Part shown: in pieces, positions 35,125 through 45,965 of the stretch
Position numbering within the stretch: the first letter of the stretch is position 1
Layout: the number at the start of each line of letters is the position of its first letter
Source of the DNA: Lophium mytilinum
Taxonomy: Eukaryota > Ascomycota > Dothideomycetes > Mytilinidiales > Mytilinidiaceae
Reading direction: 5' to 3'
Length of the DNA: 64,000 nucleotides
Assembly (NCBI GenBank): GCA_010093605.1
Contig: MU004186.1
Coordinates: forward strand, 1,778,616-1,842,615
The notes under the pieces: model-generated
Told to the model about the DNA's origin: nothing
Databases searched by the model: none
Seen by the model: only the letters and a program-made list of their open reading frames with translations
Translations under genes and position numbers: made by a program

Positions 35125-36828
35125 GTCATGGATGGGATTTAAGGTTATGTATAAATGATTAAAGATTGGGAGGCGTTGGCGGTAAGGATTGAGTTTAAAG
35201 ATATCCGTGTTCTGGGCTTGGTCAGATACTAGGGACTGTTGGTAGCATTGGGGGGCTGTAAGATCATTATGCGAAAGGGTTATATACACGGCGAAAATGC
35301 GAATGTGGGCTAAGTCTTCAACTCACGTCTATGAAATGTTTGCTACAACTCTCTCCTGTTGACGATATCCTCAAATCGTCGTCGTATTCAGTGTAATATG
35401 AATGTCCTCAGGCAATCAACACTTTAAGCAGCCACCATCTCTACCATTCCATAAATCTGTCTAACATCTATCCTCCCCAAGACATGCTTTATACGGAGAG
35501 CCAAGGATGTATACACACTTCAGAAGCTCGTTACGAATCGTAATTACACATCCAGCCCTTCATCCGCCTCCGCCTCCTCCACTATCTCCACCCCCTCCAC
35601 TATCCTCGCCTCCCCCGCTATCCCCTCCGCCTTCAGATCCCCCGCCCCCGCCATCGCCCCCATAATGATGTCCAGTCTGGTGTGCATCACAGCCGTCGCC
35701 AGGGTAGAGCCCCGCCCCTCCAGCGGGCCCTGTTCCCCCCGTTCCCCCCGTTCCTCCCGCCGTCCCACCGCTTTCGGTTGCGGCCTCCTCTCGGGCTTGG
35801 CGCCTCCGACGGCTCATCACCTCGCCAGGGCTTTCAGTGTGACAGTGACAGTACAGTATGAATTCGCGAAACCGGCCCATTAGGAGAGCAAGCCTGAGTA
35901 AGGGTGTGGTGTGGGGTTTGTAGAATTTAAAAAAAAGTCTAGGTTGTTATCCATATTATTAAAGCAGGATCAAGCTTTAAATTAAACAAACGAGAGATTG
36001 TAATAAGTATAAAACTACTAAGAAGACGGGCTTGAGGGAGTTTATATCGTAGAGAGGACGGAGTAGGCCGGCAATTAACAGCTTTACTTTAACGGAAGAT
36101 GTCCTCCAAGGATATATCCATTGACTGAAGATAGAAGGAGAGAGGGACGATCGAATGAAATTACAAAGGTAGATTCGAACTAGGTCAATGTCTTTTAGAG
36201 TATCAGCGGTATTCCCGACTCGAGGTCGGCTTCTCGCTTGCCCTTGTCTACCTAAGCCTCCTCACCGGTATCGCATCGCGAACGTCAGGCACATTCAGCC
36301 TCACAATGCGATTGTATCCTTTGGAAGCGGCCTTGAACTGATCATTTCGTTAAAGGGTTAGCGTTTTGCAAGGCTGATCTCAAACCATATTCTTCGTTAA
36401 GAGAATCTCTTTGCAGACGCCGTCTCAATGATAGCGTCGTCCTAGTTAAGCTTCATGAACGACAACACGCAGTAAAGAACACAACAAGGGCTTCTCAGTT
36501 GTTCGTCGAACTCCTCTTTTTACCTGCACTATGCGGATTCATCGCATATAATCTTACTCGATGAGACGCCCGGATGGAGGATACTGTCACTGGATCGGGA
36601 GGATGGAAAGGAGTGGCAGAGGTCCGATCTCGGGAAGAGCCGCGTGCCAAGAATAGTATCACGTGGACGACCTGACCAATCGGACGCCACCTGATTCTTA
36701 TGACGTTCCGATTTCAAAGACTCAACACCATAGCCATCAATCAGCACTCCTCCAACATACCCGCCCAAACCACCCTACACCCCTCGTTGACCTGCGTCAG
36801 TCTTGCCAGTCTGTACGCACTTGTCAAC
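35125..36828. other. Gene-free interval with an AT-rich decayed segment
   Basis: 35535-35880 is a low-complexity C-rich tract that reads on the minus strand as a Gly/Ser/Glu-rich frame (106 codons); I do not trust it as a gene. 35920-36110 is strongly AT-rich with poly-A and TTAAATTAAA, typical of repeat DNA decayed by C-to-T mutation (RIP-like). No intact transposon ends found. Confidence 0.5.
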
Positions 36829-37637
36829 ATGTCTCTCCCTCGAACCGCACGGCCAATAAGCTCCGTCGCTACCTCATTCCTACATTTCGCCGCTCAAACC
36901 TCCGCCCCTCGACAATGCCCTCAATGCCTCCGCACATTCTCCTCTTTTAGGTCCTTCCGACAATCATCGAAAAGGCAACTGCAAACAGCAAGTGCCTACC
37001 ACCCATCCTCATTACAACCAGAGTCGCTACCACCCCGCAATTTGGGAGTTCCGGATACCTCCATCGCTGGGCGCCCATCCGAGGTTAGCCACGCTCGGCC
37101 ACCACAACCCACAGAGCAGCGATCAAGCGCGGGAATTGCGAATGTAGAGAGGACATCAAATTTCAGCCTTCCAGAGGGTGAGGCGCAGAAGAGTCAACCG
37201 ACGCAAACCCCCAAGCCAGCTGGAGCAAAACCGCGGCGGTATAATTTTGCGGCCCGGAAAGCGACGATAAAGATCTCGAAGACGGCTGTGTCACATCTCA
37301 AAGGGCTTTTAGACCAGCCAGAGCCAAAGCTTATTCGGATAGGGACGAAGGCGAAAGGTTGCTCCGGACTGGCGTACCACCTGGAATATGTGGATAAGCC
37401 CACGAAGCTTGATGAACAGGTGGATCAGGATGGAGTGAAGGTATTGATCGATAACAAGGCTCTGATCAATATCATTGGGAGTGAAATGGACTGGGTTGAG
37501 GATAAGCTCAGCGCAAGATTCGTTTTCAAAAACCCAAATATCAGTAAGCAGAATAGGGCTAGTAAACTACAGAGAGTAATGCTAACAACCGAATAGCTGA
37601 ACAGTGCGGTTGTGGGGAATCTTTTAGTGTCGGATAG
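36829..37637 (+). CDS. ISA1: Mitochondrial iron-sulfur cluster assembly protein Isa1 (A-type carrier)
   Basis: Needed in the mitochondrial matrix for [4Fe-4S] cluster formation on aconitase-type proteins. Exons 36829-37543 and 37597-37637, phase closes, 251 residues. The start at 36829 gives MSLPRTARPISSVATSFLHF, an amphipathic Arg/Ser presequence; an in-frame ATG 43 codons upstream (36700) is possible. The A-type fold spans about residues 135-251: ATIKISKTAVSHLKGLL, IRIGTKAKGCSGLAYHLEY with the first cluster Cys, and the C-terminal TEQCGCGESFSV with the CGC pair. The last exon alone carries this pair, so the model needs the second exon. Both N-terminal half and linker are low complexity. Confidence 0.92.
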
Positions 37638-37842
37638 ACTGGCGAGCACAGCCTAGTCTTTGTACAAACCTTACAATATGGCATTGCATGGCACGGCGTT
37701 CACGCATTGGCATCGGCATGAGCTTTGTTCTATCATTATTGGCCAACAGAGTCATGTTCAATGCATTCTTTTGATGCTGCGTAGAAGCAGGCGGAGATGA
37801 TTACTATTAGATTGCGAATGATACCCGTGATTCCTCTACAAA

Positions 37843-38288
37843 CTAGAACTTCCCCGGTTCAAAGTCGACGACTCTGACATTTTGAATGATTGGGCCGACG
37901 TCCTTCGTGAACTGCACGTGGCTTGGATCACTCTCCAAATAGTACTTCCGGTCTTCCTCATTTTCAAACTCGACGACGAAGCCGTGGCTGAAGCCTCCCT
38001 AAATATACACCGTTAGTATGGGGTTTTGGAGAGGCGGAATGATGGGGGTTGCAACTACTTGGTGTCCTTCAGGGCTGTTGTCCCTACCGCCTTTGACTGA
38101 TTTCACGTAGGGCTTTTTTGTGGTTGGGTGAATGCACTTCTCCCCAAGTGCTAGAAACTGCTCGCAAGTCTGTAACGCAGTCAGAGAAGCTCGCTGAGTG
38201 TAAATCTGGCGCTAAAACATACATGTTCTATCTGTGCATGAGTTGTGGTTGGCTTGAACTCGAAGAGTACGATGTGAATGATGCCCAT
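37843..38288 (-). CDS. Stress-responsive A/B-barrel (Dabb) domain protein
   Basis: Exons (minus strand): 38288-38223, 38169-38059, 37998-37843; all phase 0, 110 residues, exactly one Dabb domain. Starts MGIIHIVLFEFKPTTTHAQIEH, followed by CEQFLALGEKCIHPTTKKPYVKSVKGG, then GGFSHGFVVEFENEEDRKYYLESDPSHVQF, the central His-containing strand and YL..DP..H motif of the family, ending VRVVDFEPG. Dimeric ferredoxin-like barrel; fungal members are mostly uncharacterised, some act as polyketide cyclases, but there is no polyketide cluster here. Confidence 0.87.
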
Positions 38289-38714
38289 GTTGTCCGATGA
38301 GATTCGCCCTGATGAGTGAAGCTGTGTGATAGTGATAAGAGATTGGAACTGCTTTCGAGGCGAGTTCGAAAGCAATATAAGGTTAGCAATTGATATGGCC
38401 TGATGGGCTGCTATGACGATTCATACGTTTAGCTTGCGGTAGGGTGCTTATATATCGAGGATCTAATCGCATGTGGAGCCGAGCTTTCCCCAGACTACAC
38501 GCGAGTAAGGTGAATGTTTCCACAGGGGTGGGTCGGCTCAACATCATTCATCCTCTGTACAATAATGGCCAGTGTGCTTGGTCACGACACAAGAAGCTTG
38601 CGATGCACAGTAACCGTGCTTATCCATCATCTAAAATCCTCCCCGTGCTGTAGGACCTCCAGGGCTACCACCATATTCTACCTCCGATCCTCGAACCACA
38701 GCACCTCCGTAACC
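38289..38714. other. Gene-free interval between divergent Dabb and dscC genes
   Basis: 425 bp; shared promoter region. Nothing specific recognised. Confidence 0.45.
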
Positions 38715-39662
38715 ATGACCACTCCCCTCCCCGACCAGATCCTCTACCTAATAATCCGCTTCACGGCCTCTATACCCGACCTCCCGCTCAGCATCTCCTC
38801 GCCACGGACCCTCACAACCCTCTCCCTCAAGCGCCTCATCCGCACCCATCTCCCACCCGCTCACGCCTCAAGCCGCCTCCGCCTCATCTACGCCGGCAAG
38901 GTCCTCGCAGACACCGCGCCTTTATCCCTCTCGCTCCGTCTCCCACCGCCTCCACCTCCCCGCTCTACCGCCTACAATGACTCCTCCCAAAGCAAAGGCA
39001 AAGGCAAAGAGCCCGTCCGCGACCTCCCCCCCGACAACTCGCCTCGCCTCTACATCCACTGCTCCCTCGGCGACGCCCTCTCCCCCGGCGACCTCGCCGC
39101 CGAAGCCTCCTCCGCCCTAACATCCGAAACCTCTCTCGCGAAACAGCTCTCGAAAACCACAAAACACAGCGCGTCCGGCAGCACGAGCAGCGCGACGGGG
39201 GGAGGACGACGGGACAGCGCGGCCACGACAGCTGCGCCGCAGGGCTTCGACAGATTACTCTCGACCGGTTTTACGTCGACGGAGATTGCGAGCCTGCGCA
39301 GCCAGTTTTTGACGAATATCTCGTTTACCCACACGCCGGATAATATGCCATCGGGCGCGGCGTTGCGCGCGTTGGAGGATAGTTGGCTGGATTCGAGCGC
39401 GCATGAGGCGCCGGCGGGGGATGCGACGGCGGCGGCGGCGACGGCGACGGAGGGGGAGGCTGGGTGGGGGGCCGGGTTTGGGGTGGATGATGGGGGGCTG
39501 GATGATATGTTGTTTGGGTATTTGACGGGGTTCTTTTGGCCGCTGGCGGCTGGGGTGTGGGGGATGAGAGAGGAGGGGGTGTGGACGAGGAGGAGGCAGG
39601 TGGCGGTTGTCATGGGGGTGGTGTTGAATTGCGCGTTTGGGTTTCTGAGGTGGAGCTCATAG
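38715..39662 (+). CDS. dscC: DSC E3 ubiquitin ligase complex subunit 3 (DUF2407 ubiquitin-like)
   Basis: Subunit of the Golgi/endosome Dsc ligase that activates SREBP in fungi. 315 residues in one exon; start chosen at MTTPLPDQILYLIIRFT because upstream in-frame sequence is unlike the family. A ubiquitin-like fold spans about 10-120 (LIIRFTASIPDLPLSIS...LKRLIRTHLP...RLRLIYAGKVLAD...LYIHCSLGD) with a Pro/Lys insertion. The C-terminal DUF2407_C part has GFDRLLSTGFTSTEIASLRSQF and two terminal helices (GYLTGFFWPLAAGVWGM, VAVVMGVVLNCAFGFL). The middle is C-ending-codon rich, and after ~39200 the gene becomes G-rich. Confidence 0.9.
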   Translation: MTTPLPDQILYLIIRFTASIPDLPLSISSPRTLTTLSLKRLIRTHLPPAHASSRLRLIYAGKVLADTAPLSLSLRLPPPPPPRSTAYNDSSQSKGKGKEPVRDLPPDNSPRLYIHCSLGDALSPGDLAAEASSALTSETSLAKQLSKTTKHSASGSTSSATGGGRRDSAATTAAPQGFDRLLSTGFTSTEIASLRSQFLTNISFTHTPDNMPSGAALRALEDSWLDSSAHEAPAGDATAAAATATEGEAGWGAGFGVDDGGLDDMLFGYLTGFFWPLAAGVWGMREEGVWTRRRQVAVVMGVVLNCAFGFLRWSS

Positions 39663-40118
39663 GGGAGAGTGGTGTTACAGGAGGGGTGGATTTAGTGAGT
39701 GTATGAAGGGTGAACAGTTCGGGAATGATATCTCTTCACTCATACCGTCTCCGTGCGAAACGGTTCATATCATTCCATGGTTTAATGCCGCTTGATCCGT
39801 TACTTTTGCTAACACTTTTAGAAACAAGATGGAGACGCTATACAGGTACACGGTGGACTTACGCAGCGGACTCCTGTCCACGTGGCGTCTATCAATTTGA
39901 GTTTAAACTAGTTCAATTCGTTACTTTTGTCCACGTCTGTACAGACGAAGTGATCAGTCTACGGAGACGTATCGTACGTATACCTAGCCAAAGATATGAC
40001 ACAGTCTACATCTTCGGTTGTATTAACAGTTGCTCACCCAAGTCCTGTTGTAATATATACATCTATTGCTGCTAATCCTCCCTCTATCTTCTTCTTTCTT
40101 TCCCCACCGATCCCTTCC
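39663..40118. other. Gene-free interval between convergent dscC and MFS genes
   Basis: 456 bp containing both 3' flanks; nothing else recognised. Confidence 0.45.
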
Positions 40119-42138
40119 TCAAAGCTCCACAGGCCACCTCCTCCTCACCCTCCCCCCATACCTAAAAAACACCAACGGAATCGGCGTCATCGCCAGCGTC
40201 AAGAACCCCAACACACTATTCCCCCACCCCAACCCCAACTTATCATACAGCGGCGGGCCCACGAGCGGCAAAAACGCTCCAAAAATACTCCGAAAGCACA
40301 CCAACGCCGCGACCGCACTCGCCGAAGTGCTCAAGAACGCATCGACCATGTACGTCTGGCACGGCAGGAAGATGCCGAGCAGCCCGAAGCCGAAGGGAAC
40401 GAAGGCGAGACAGGGCAGGATCCAGTGCGTGCGGTACTCGGCGCACCAGCCGTAGATGAAGAGGCCGAGGGGCATGAAGACGGCATAGTAGATGACGGAG
40501 GAGAGGCGCATTTCGGGCTCGAAGACGCCGTTGTTGGCGGCGCGGAGGCGGAGGACGGTGCGGTCGTTTGTGCGCATTATTGTGGCGATGTTGATCTAGG
40601 GGGGGTTAGGGTTGTGGAGGGAGTGGGGGCGGGGGAAAGGGGGGCTTACAAACATGCCCACACCGACTGTGAGGGTGTTAGCGGGGGAAAGATAAGACGT
40701 GTGGATTTATGGTGAGAAGGAGTACTTACGTCCTAAGTAGGCTAGCCCGGTCATTTGGATGGACCAGCCGTATGTTTGTTCGAAGACTATGGGGATAGTG
40801 GTAAAGAGGAGGTCCACAAGTAAATCAGTACAAGGTTAAGCATGGGTCGACGGGAAATGGGTACTCACATAAAGTTCCGTAACAGACTGCAACGTAAAAG
40901 CTGATTAGAAAGACGATTGGGGATCTGGTGAGGAACTGCGAATCACGCATTAGTTTGCGTTTTTCCGGAAGGTTACGGACGATAAATACCTTCATCGGCC
41001 GAACGATACTCTTCGCCAGCAATTCCCGACTGGACATCCTAATCTCAAGTTGCGAATGCATATCATCTCTTCCAAGCTCTTTTCTCAGCCGGTCCGTCTT
41101 CCGCTGCAAGATCGTTGCATGGTTCGACTCATCCATGAAGAACACCATCAGCAGATTGAACGGGCCACTCGCCATAATTAGGATCCAATACGCCTGGAAA
41201 CACATTAGCAGAAGCACGCTTTAGCAGGAGAGTGCTCGCATACCCATCGCCAACCTAATTGCTGCGATATAAAACCTCCCGCAATCGGTCCAACTATGAC
41301 CCATCAGCTTCAATCGCCCATACTCATTGATACTTCTACTCCTTACTTACCAATTGGTGCCAATGTCGGCGTTCCAATCACAATCGCGCTCGCCATCGCC
41401 CTCTTATGATACGGGAAGCAATCCCCCACAACCGCTGGCACAATCGTCATAACCGCGGACCCGCCAATTCCCGCTAGCAATCTCATAATAATCAAACTCG
41501 GCATGTTGGGTGCGAAGCTGCAGCCCAGCATAAAAGCGTTGAAGAAGATGCTCGAGATATTGACGACGATGACGCGGCCGTACATTTCAGAAAGGGGCGC
41601 GAGGAAGAGGGGTCCGATGGCGTAGCCGAGCACAAAGATGGAGATCATGAGGCTGCCGATGGTGTTGGAGGTGACGTTGAATTCTTTGAGCGTGAGGGAC
41701 GTGCCGGGGGCGCAGATGGAGGAGGACATCGGGCTGGAGGAGTATGGAAATTAGCAATCAGAAAGATTATAGATCTATGAGGCTTGGAAGCACTTACCTC
41801 AATGTCGACATGACGGCTACGAGGCCCATGAGGCGCCATCTTCTACCCCAGCTCCAATTTCTGCAGACTTCTGGTTAGAATGGGATGTTTTCGTACAGTA
41901 TTCGAGTATCATACAAAGGATTGGTAAGGTCATTCTCGTCGTCCCATCCCACTAAACCCTTGTCTAGGTCCATGTACAGTCCTCTACCTTCTTCCCCCGT
42001 CGTTACAGCCTCTTGCGCCGCAGCAGTCTTGTAGTCATCCGCATCCCCCACTCCCACAGCTATACCGTCCTTATCGACATGTCCCAGCGGCACACTCTTC
42101 TCTGAATCATACTCAGGCGCAACCTTATGATCTGACAT
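40119..42138 (-). CDS. MFS drug:H+ antiporter (DHA1-type), with an aberrant splice acceptor
   Basis: Plasma-membrane exporter with about 12 helices. Exons (minus strand): 42138-41915, 41860-41798, 41733-41351, 41293-41244, 41193-40869, (40813 or 40786)-40730, 40666-40650, 40595-40119; 540 or 531 residues. Seen: NPLNWSWGRRWRLM before helix 1, GPLFLAPLSEMYGR (motif A of DHA1), RLLAGIGGSA, GPIAGGFISQQLGWRWAYWI (antiporter motif C region). Acidic N-terminus, no signal peptide. In the sixth intron the junction demanded by family sequence (GTL-YLLFTTIPIVFEQ) has GG at 40815-40814 where AG belongs; the next AG (acceptor before 40786) keeps the frame but drops nine residues of helix 7. Exon 7 is only 17 nt. 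Substrate unknown. Confidence 0.83.
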
Positions 42139-43129
42139 TACGTGAATAAGCACACAAGAAGCGCGAGTACAATTATATGAGTGGCATAAGTAGAGCCAAA
42201 ATTACAGAAAGTGACAAAAGATTGAAAGCGGTAGGAGGGTCCAACCGCGGGGCCGGTTGAGTACTAAGACGATTTAACAACGCGGATCCGCGGCTCTTAG
42301 CGTCAGCGTCATGGGTTGGTTAGCTTCTGTAGTTGCTTCCCCAGAAATTAGACATCGCAACATTTGTGCGCTTTGCGGGGAATGGGAGGGTCGTTGGGCA
42401 TGGGGCTGATGCGGATATCAAAATCCGGTTACCCGGATGCGGCTAAGCAGGGGAATTAAGCACCACGGACGCTAACGTGTGGGGACTGTTGGCATTGGGT
42501 GGCTTGTGTTGGGTGCCGTATACCCGGGGAAGGGGTCGGAGGGTTTTGGTAAGGAGATATTCGGTAGAGATCGGAATTTATGTTGGAGAAAGTTTATGAC
42601 AGACGTGAAGTGTTCATGGCCCAGCTTAGGGCTGGTTTCTTTCTCTCATTGTGATACCATGTAGGCTAAGTATACTGTCTGCACCGTGGATATGCAATTG
42701 ATCGTAAAGCAAGAAAACAGGCAGCCCCAGCTAGCAAGTTCAGGAGTTTACCGGCTCATTCACCATTATACTCGTGAACCAACCATACGCCCGTTACCAA
42801 AGCTGCCACAAGGTAGAGAGTTGGATGAGAAAGAAACAGAAAAAGGACTCTCAGCAACACCGAGTTTGAAATGAAAAAGTTCGGATCAGTTTGTCACGCC
42901 CGATCCACACCATATCCAGAGCTCACATTAACAGCACCATCTTGGTGAAAGCCTTGCCCCTCACTATCACCACATGCTCCTTGCTTTAAGAAAACTATCT
43001 TCGGCAACATATCCCTCGTCAAGGGTCGGAGTCTTCGGACTCGGAAGTGAATCATCACTACTTCCTTAATCTTGGCTTAATTGTCTCAAAGGTGTAAAGT
43101 AATGTGGCCAGTCATTACTCGATGGTGTG
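42139..43129. other. Gene-free interval
   Basis: About 1 kb: MFS promoter and 3' flank of the RBR ligase gene. No repeat or gene recognised. Confidence 0.45.
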
Positions 43130-44765
43130 CTAATGGTCGCCTTCGTTGTCGTCCACTCCGTTGTCGTCCACTCCGTTGTCGTCAAAAATGTCGTCGCGAA
43201 ATGAACTGTGGTCAAATTCTTGGTTAAATGAGTCGCCAAATTCCTGGAGGGATAATTGATCGTCTATATCGTGTTCTGGTCGATAGCGTTCATGTCAGCA
43301 TTGTCATCTTCCTTCTGAAGCGCGGTTTTGCGATGGTTCTCTGCTGTCCCCGAGGGTAATCCACCGGGTAACAGCAGGAGACGTGGTAACCTCCTACTCC
43401 AGGGTTACTTCACCTCTCGGCTCCTCTCGTTCTTCCTCTCTATTGCCTTCTCCTTCGACGTTATCTACGTCCATCTCTTCGTTCTCGGCGGCAGTCTCGG
43501 CGGCAGCCTCCGCGATCGGTTCTTGTCCCTGCTGTCCCTCATCCTCATCACCCTCGTCCTCTTCGGAGCTCTCGGAACTCTCGGAGCTCTCCTCTTCCTC
43601 TTCTTCTGGTTCTGCCTGAAAGTTACCCAGCTCGATATTGCGAGCTTCCATTGCCATCCTGTGCTCTTCCAACATATCAGCAGGCATCATTGGAAGTCCT
43701 TCGGCATCCAAACCGTCCGCATCGCGTCCTTCCGCATCAAAGCCGTTTTCGTCAAACCCGTCACGGTCGAAGCCGCCGCGATTTCTGCCGTTCGCGTCGC
43801 GTCCCTCTCTGTCGAAGCCTTGATCGTCAAACCCGGTTTCCCCGAAGCGGTCGTGGTCTATTTGCCCTGACCGAGTGAACCCATTGCGGTTGAGGCCTGT
43901 GTCTTTGTGGAATCCGTCCTTGAATGGTAATATCTGTTAGAACGTGTTCGGAAAAGACGTTCCCTAAACCCGTACGTACCTGATTGTATCCCTCGTCGTC
44001 GTATACAGGGTGGCCGTAGGACGGGCATTCATGATAGCCGTCCCAATTCTTACCGCAGATGTAGCAGAATTCGCGTCCGCATTCGCAGCTGTGCTCTGGT
44101 CAGTCTAGATCTATGAAGGGCGGAATTGCGAGCACAACCCTACTTACGAGATGTGGTTACAGGCCTCTGTTAACTCGATGACGAAGTTGCATTCTGTACA
44201 TCGTTGATACTTGTGCTCCTTGACCGCCTCCTGGAACTTGACTTCGGCCTCCGAGATCACGCAAGTGTGCGGTCCTTTGGAATCCATCAGCGTCGCGCAC
44301 TTAGTGCACGTGAGTTGGTTGCACGCATCGCAGAGCGCCGAGTCGGCCGGATCTTGCTTGTAGTTATCCGGGTGAATGAATTTGCCGCAGGTTTTGCTAC
44401 CGCAATAGGTGCGCGAACTAGAGCTCATAATCAGCAAAGATTCACAGAACGAGTATGGATGTGTGCGATCACGTTAATCCACACCATATTGAGGTATTTA
44501 CTCACCGAGCCAAAACACTGTACTCGCGCTCCTTCACCCTGTAGTCGAACACAAGCTCGAAGGGAAGATACTGCTCGAAGTCATCTACCAACAGAACGGA
44601 CTCTTCCAAGCCGCAGCACTGAGGGTGGTACTTGGATTCGTCTGTAAGTGCAAGACGAAACACTTGCTCGAGACACGCATCGCACATCGAGTGCTCGCCG
44701 CAACCAGTCTCCCGAAGAGGCGTCTCCTCTTTCTCCTCGTCTTCGCACACCACGCAGACAGCCAT
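43130..44765 (-). CDS. RBR (RING-IBR-RING2) E3 ubiquitin ligase with acidic repeat tail
   Basis: Exons (minus strand): 44765-44506, 44417-44148, 44088-43980, 43918-43414, 43275-43130; phase closes, 429 residues. RING1-like CVVCEDEE...CGEHSMCDACLE (4-50), IBR YCGSKTCGKF...CDACNQLTCTKC (~90-130), RING2 YQRCTECNFVIELTEACNHISCECGREFCYICGKNW (~155-195); ACNHI holds the expected catalytic Cys of RBR enzymes. A run of about 13 GFDxxG/GRDxxG-type pentapeptides follows (215-285), then a Glu/Ser-rich acidic tail. A stop (TAG at 43396) follows VTLE if exon 4 is read on; the GTGAAG donor at 43413 joined to the CCAG acceptor gives EHDIDDQLSLQEF...DDNGVDDNEGDH, which continues the acidic style, so I prefer the spliced end. 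Exons 1-4 secure, exon 5 likely. Confidence 0.83.
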
Positions 44766-45965
44766 CTTAGTGTGTCGTGGAAGTACTTAGATGGAGTAGA
44801 GTTATGTGGTGGTTCTATGGTGGGGTAAGGTTGAGGAGTGGTCCGGTGGAGGTGCAAGCTTGCTCGAAGGGGTAGATTTATACGCGACGGGCGGAAGTGG
44901 AAGCTTCTAGGAAGGTGCGCGAAGAGGTGAATTTATAGGCGACGGGCGTAAGGTGCGCGCCGCAGTCACGTGCGAGGCTTTGTAGGTTGAACGGTAACTG
45001 TGGTGTGTTAAGAGGTGGCCGTTTTAACTGCCTGCGGCCACGAGTGACCAGCAGAGTGAAGTTGGAGATCTCTCAGAGAGTCACTAGTCTACGTCAAGTA
45101 GACTCTTTGCGCTGCACACCTTGATTTCAAGGGATGAACGAGAACTCTACCAAGGTATGAACTAGGCTGAACAATATGCAGACAGAATAGATTGGGGGCT
45201 GAAATTTACCAGCCTGGAAATTATATGGCCGGAACTTGAAAATAGACGGGGAATGAGGTTCGAAGAAGAGGCCCAGAGATAGCGGGACCGGGGATCAATA
45301 TAAAGTGACAGACGCGGCCGAAGATGTGGGTGCTCAGACGTGCCCAGAAGGCAGACGCCCAAGGGTAGGCATCACTGCAGCCATCCGAGTCATAGCTCAC
45401 CGAGACTCGTCCCAACATGCCTAAGCCCGTCACATCTGCTTATGGCACTGGTTTCCTGAGGCAATATATGCACTAGGAACTTAAAGACATCCGGCTCGTA
45501 TGTTCTTTGATGCGTTGGTGTTGATCCCCTAAGGTCCAAGCCGGACGCCCCACATATCTCATGACTAATCATGTCACGTGTAAATCATCTGTGTTTGATC
45601 AAATCTGCATCTAATGCACTATGAATAAGATGATTATAAAGAAGTCAAGATAACGTCACTAAATGGTGGGTTTGCAGGAGCGGAGATTTGGTCTGTTCAG
45701 GAAAAGACACCCCACAGCTAACCCTCTTCTCTTCCTAGATGGTTGGATGGACTCTTTGAGAGGCTCCATTGCGTATAATTTGCTGTCACTAGAGCTGCAT
45801 TCATGATTGTCTAGCAAACGAGCACTACCTGATGCGGTCGTCCTTCTGTGCTGTCAGACTAGATGACCGCTAACTTCAACATCAAGATTAAGCACTATAG
45901 AATATGGACAACGGTCTAGACCTTGCGGACCTGGGTAATTTAAAAAATTCGCGATCTAAAACTGT
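44766..45965. other. Gene-free interval
   Basis: RBR ligase promoter (with the duplicated TATA segment) and the 3' flank of the 408-residue gene. AT-rich from about 45560 to 45920; no coding support. Confidence 0.45.
44865..44948 (-). promoter_or_regulatory. Duplicated 29-bp TATA-box segment upstream of the RBR ligase
   Basis: Direct repeats at 44865-44893 and 44920-44948 differ at about four positions. Read in the direction of the gene, each is CGCCCGTCG followed by TATAAAT(C/T) and a C-rich stretch. The TATA words lie about 110 and 165 bp upstream of the ATG at 44765, a sensible distance for core promoters plus 5' UTR. Confidence 0.55.

Noticed and set aside
35560-35880. Gly/Ser-rich minus-strand frame
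   Set aside because: Reads from a pyrimidine-rich low-complexity tract; all frames there are open for the same reason.
39996-40715. 239-codon plus-strand frame
   Set aside because: It is the antisense shadow of the last exons of the MFS transporter.
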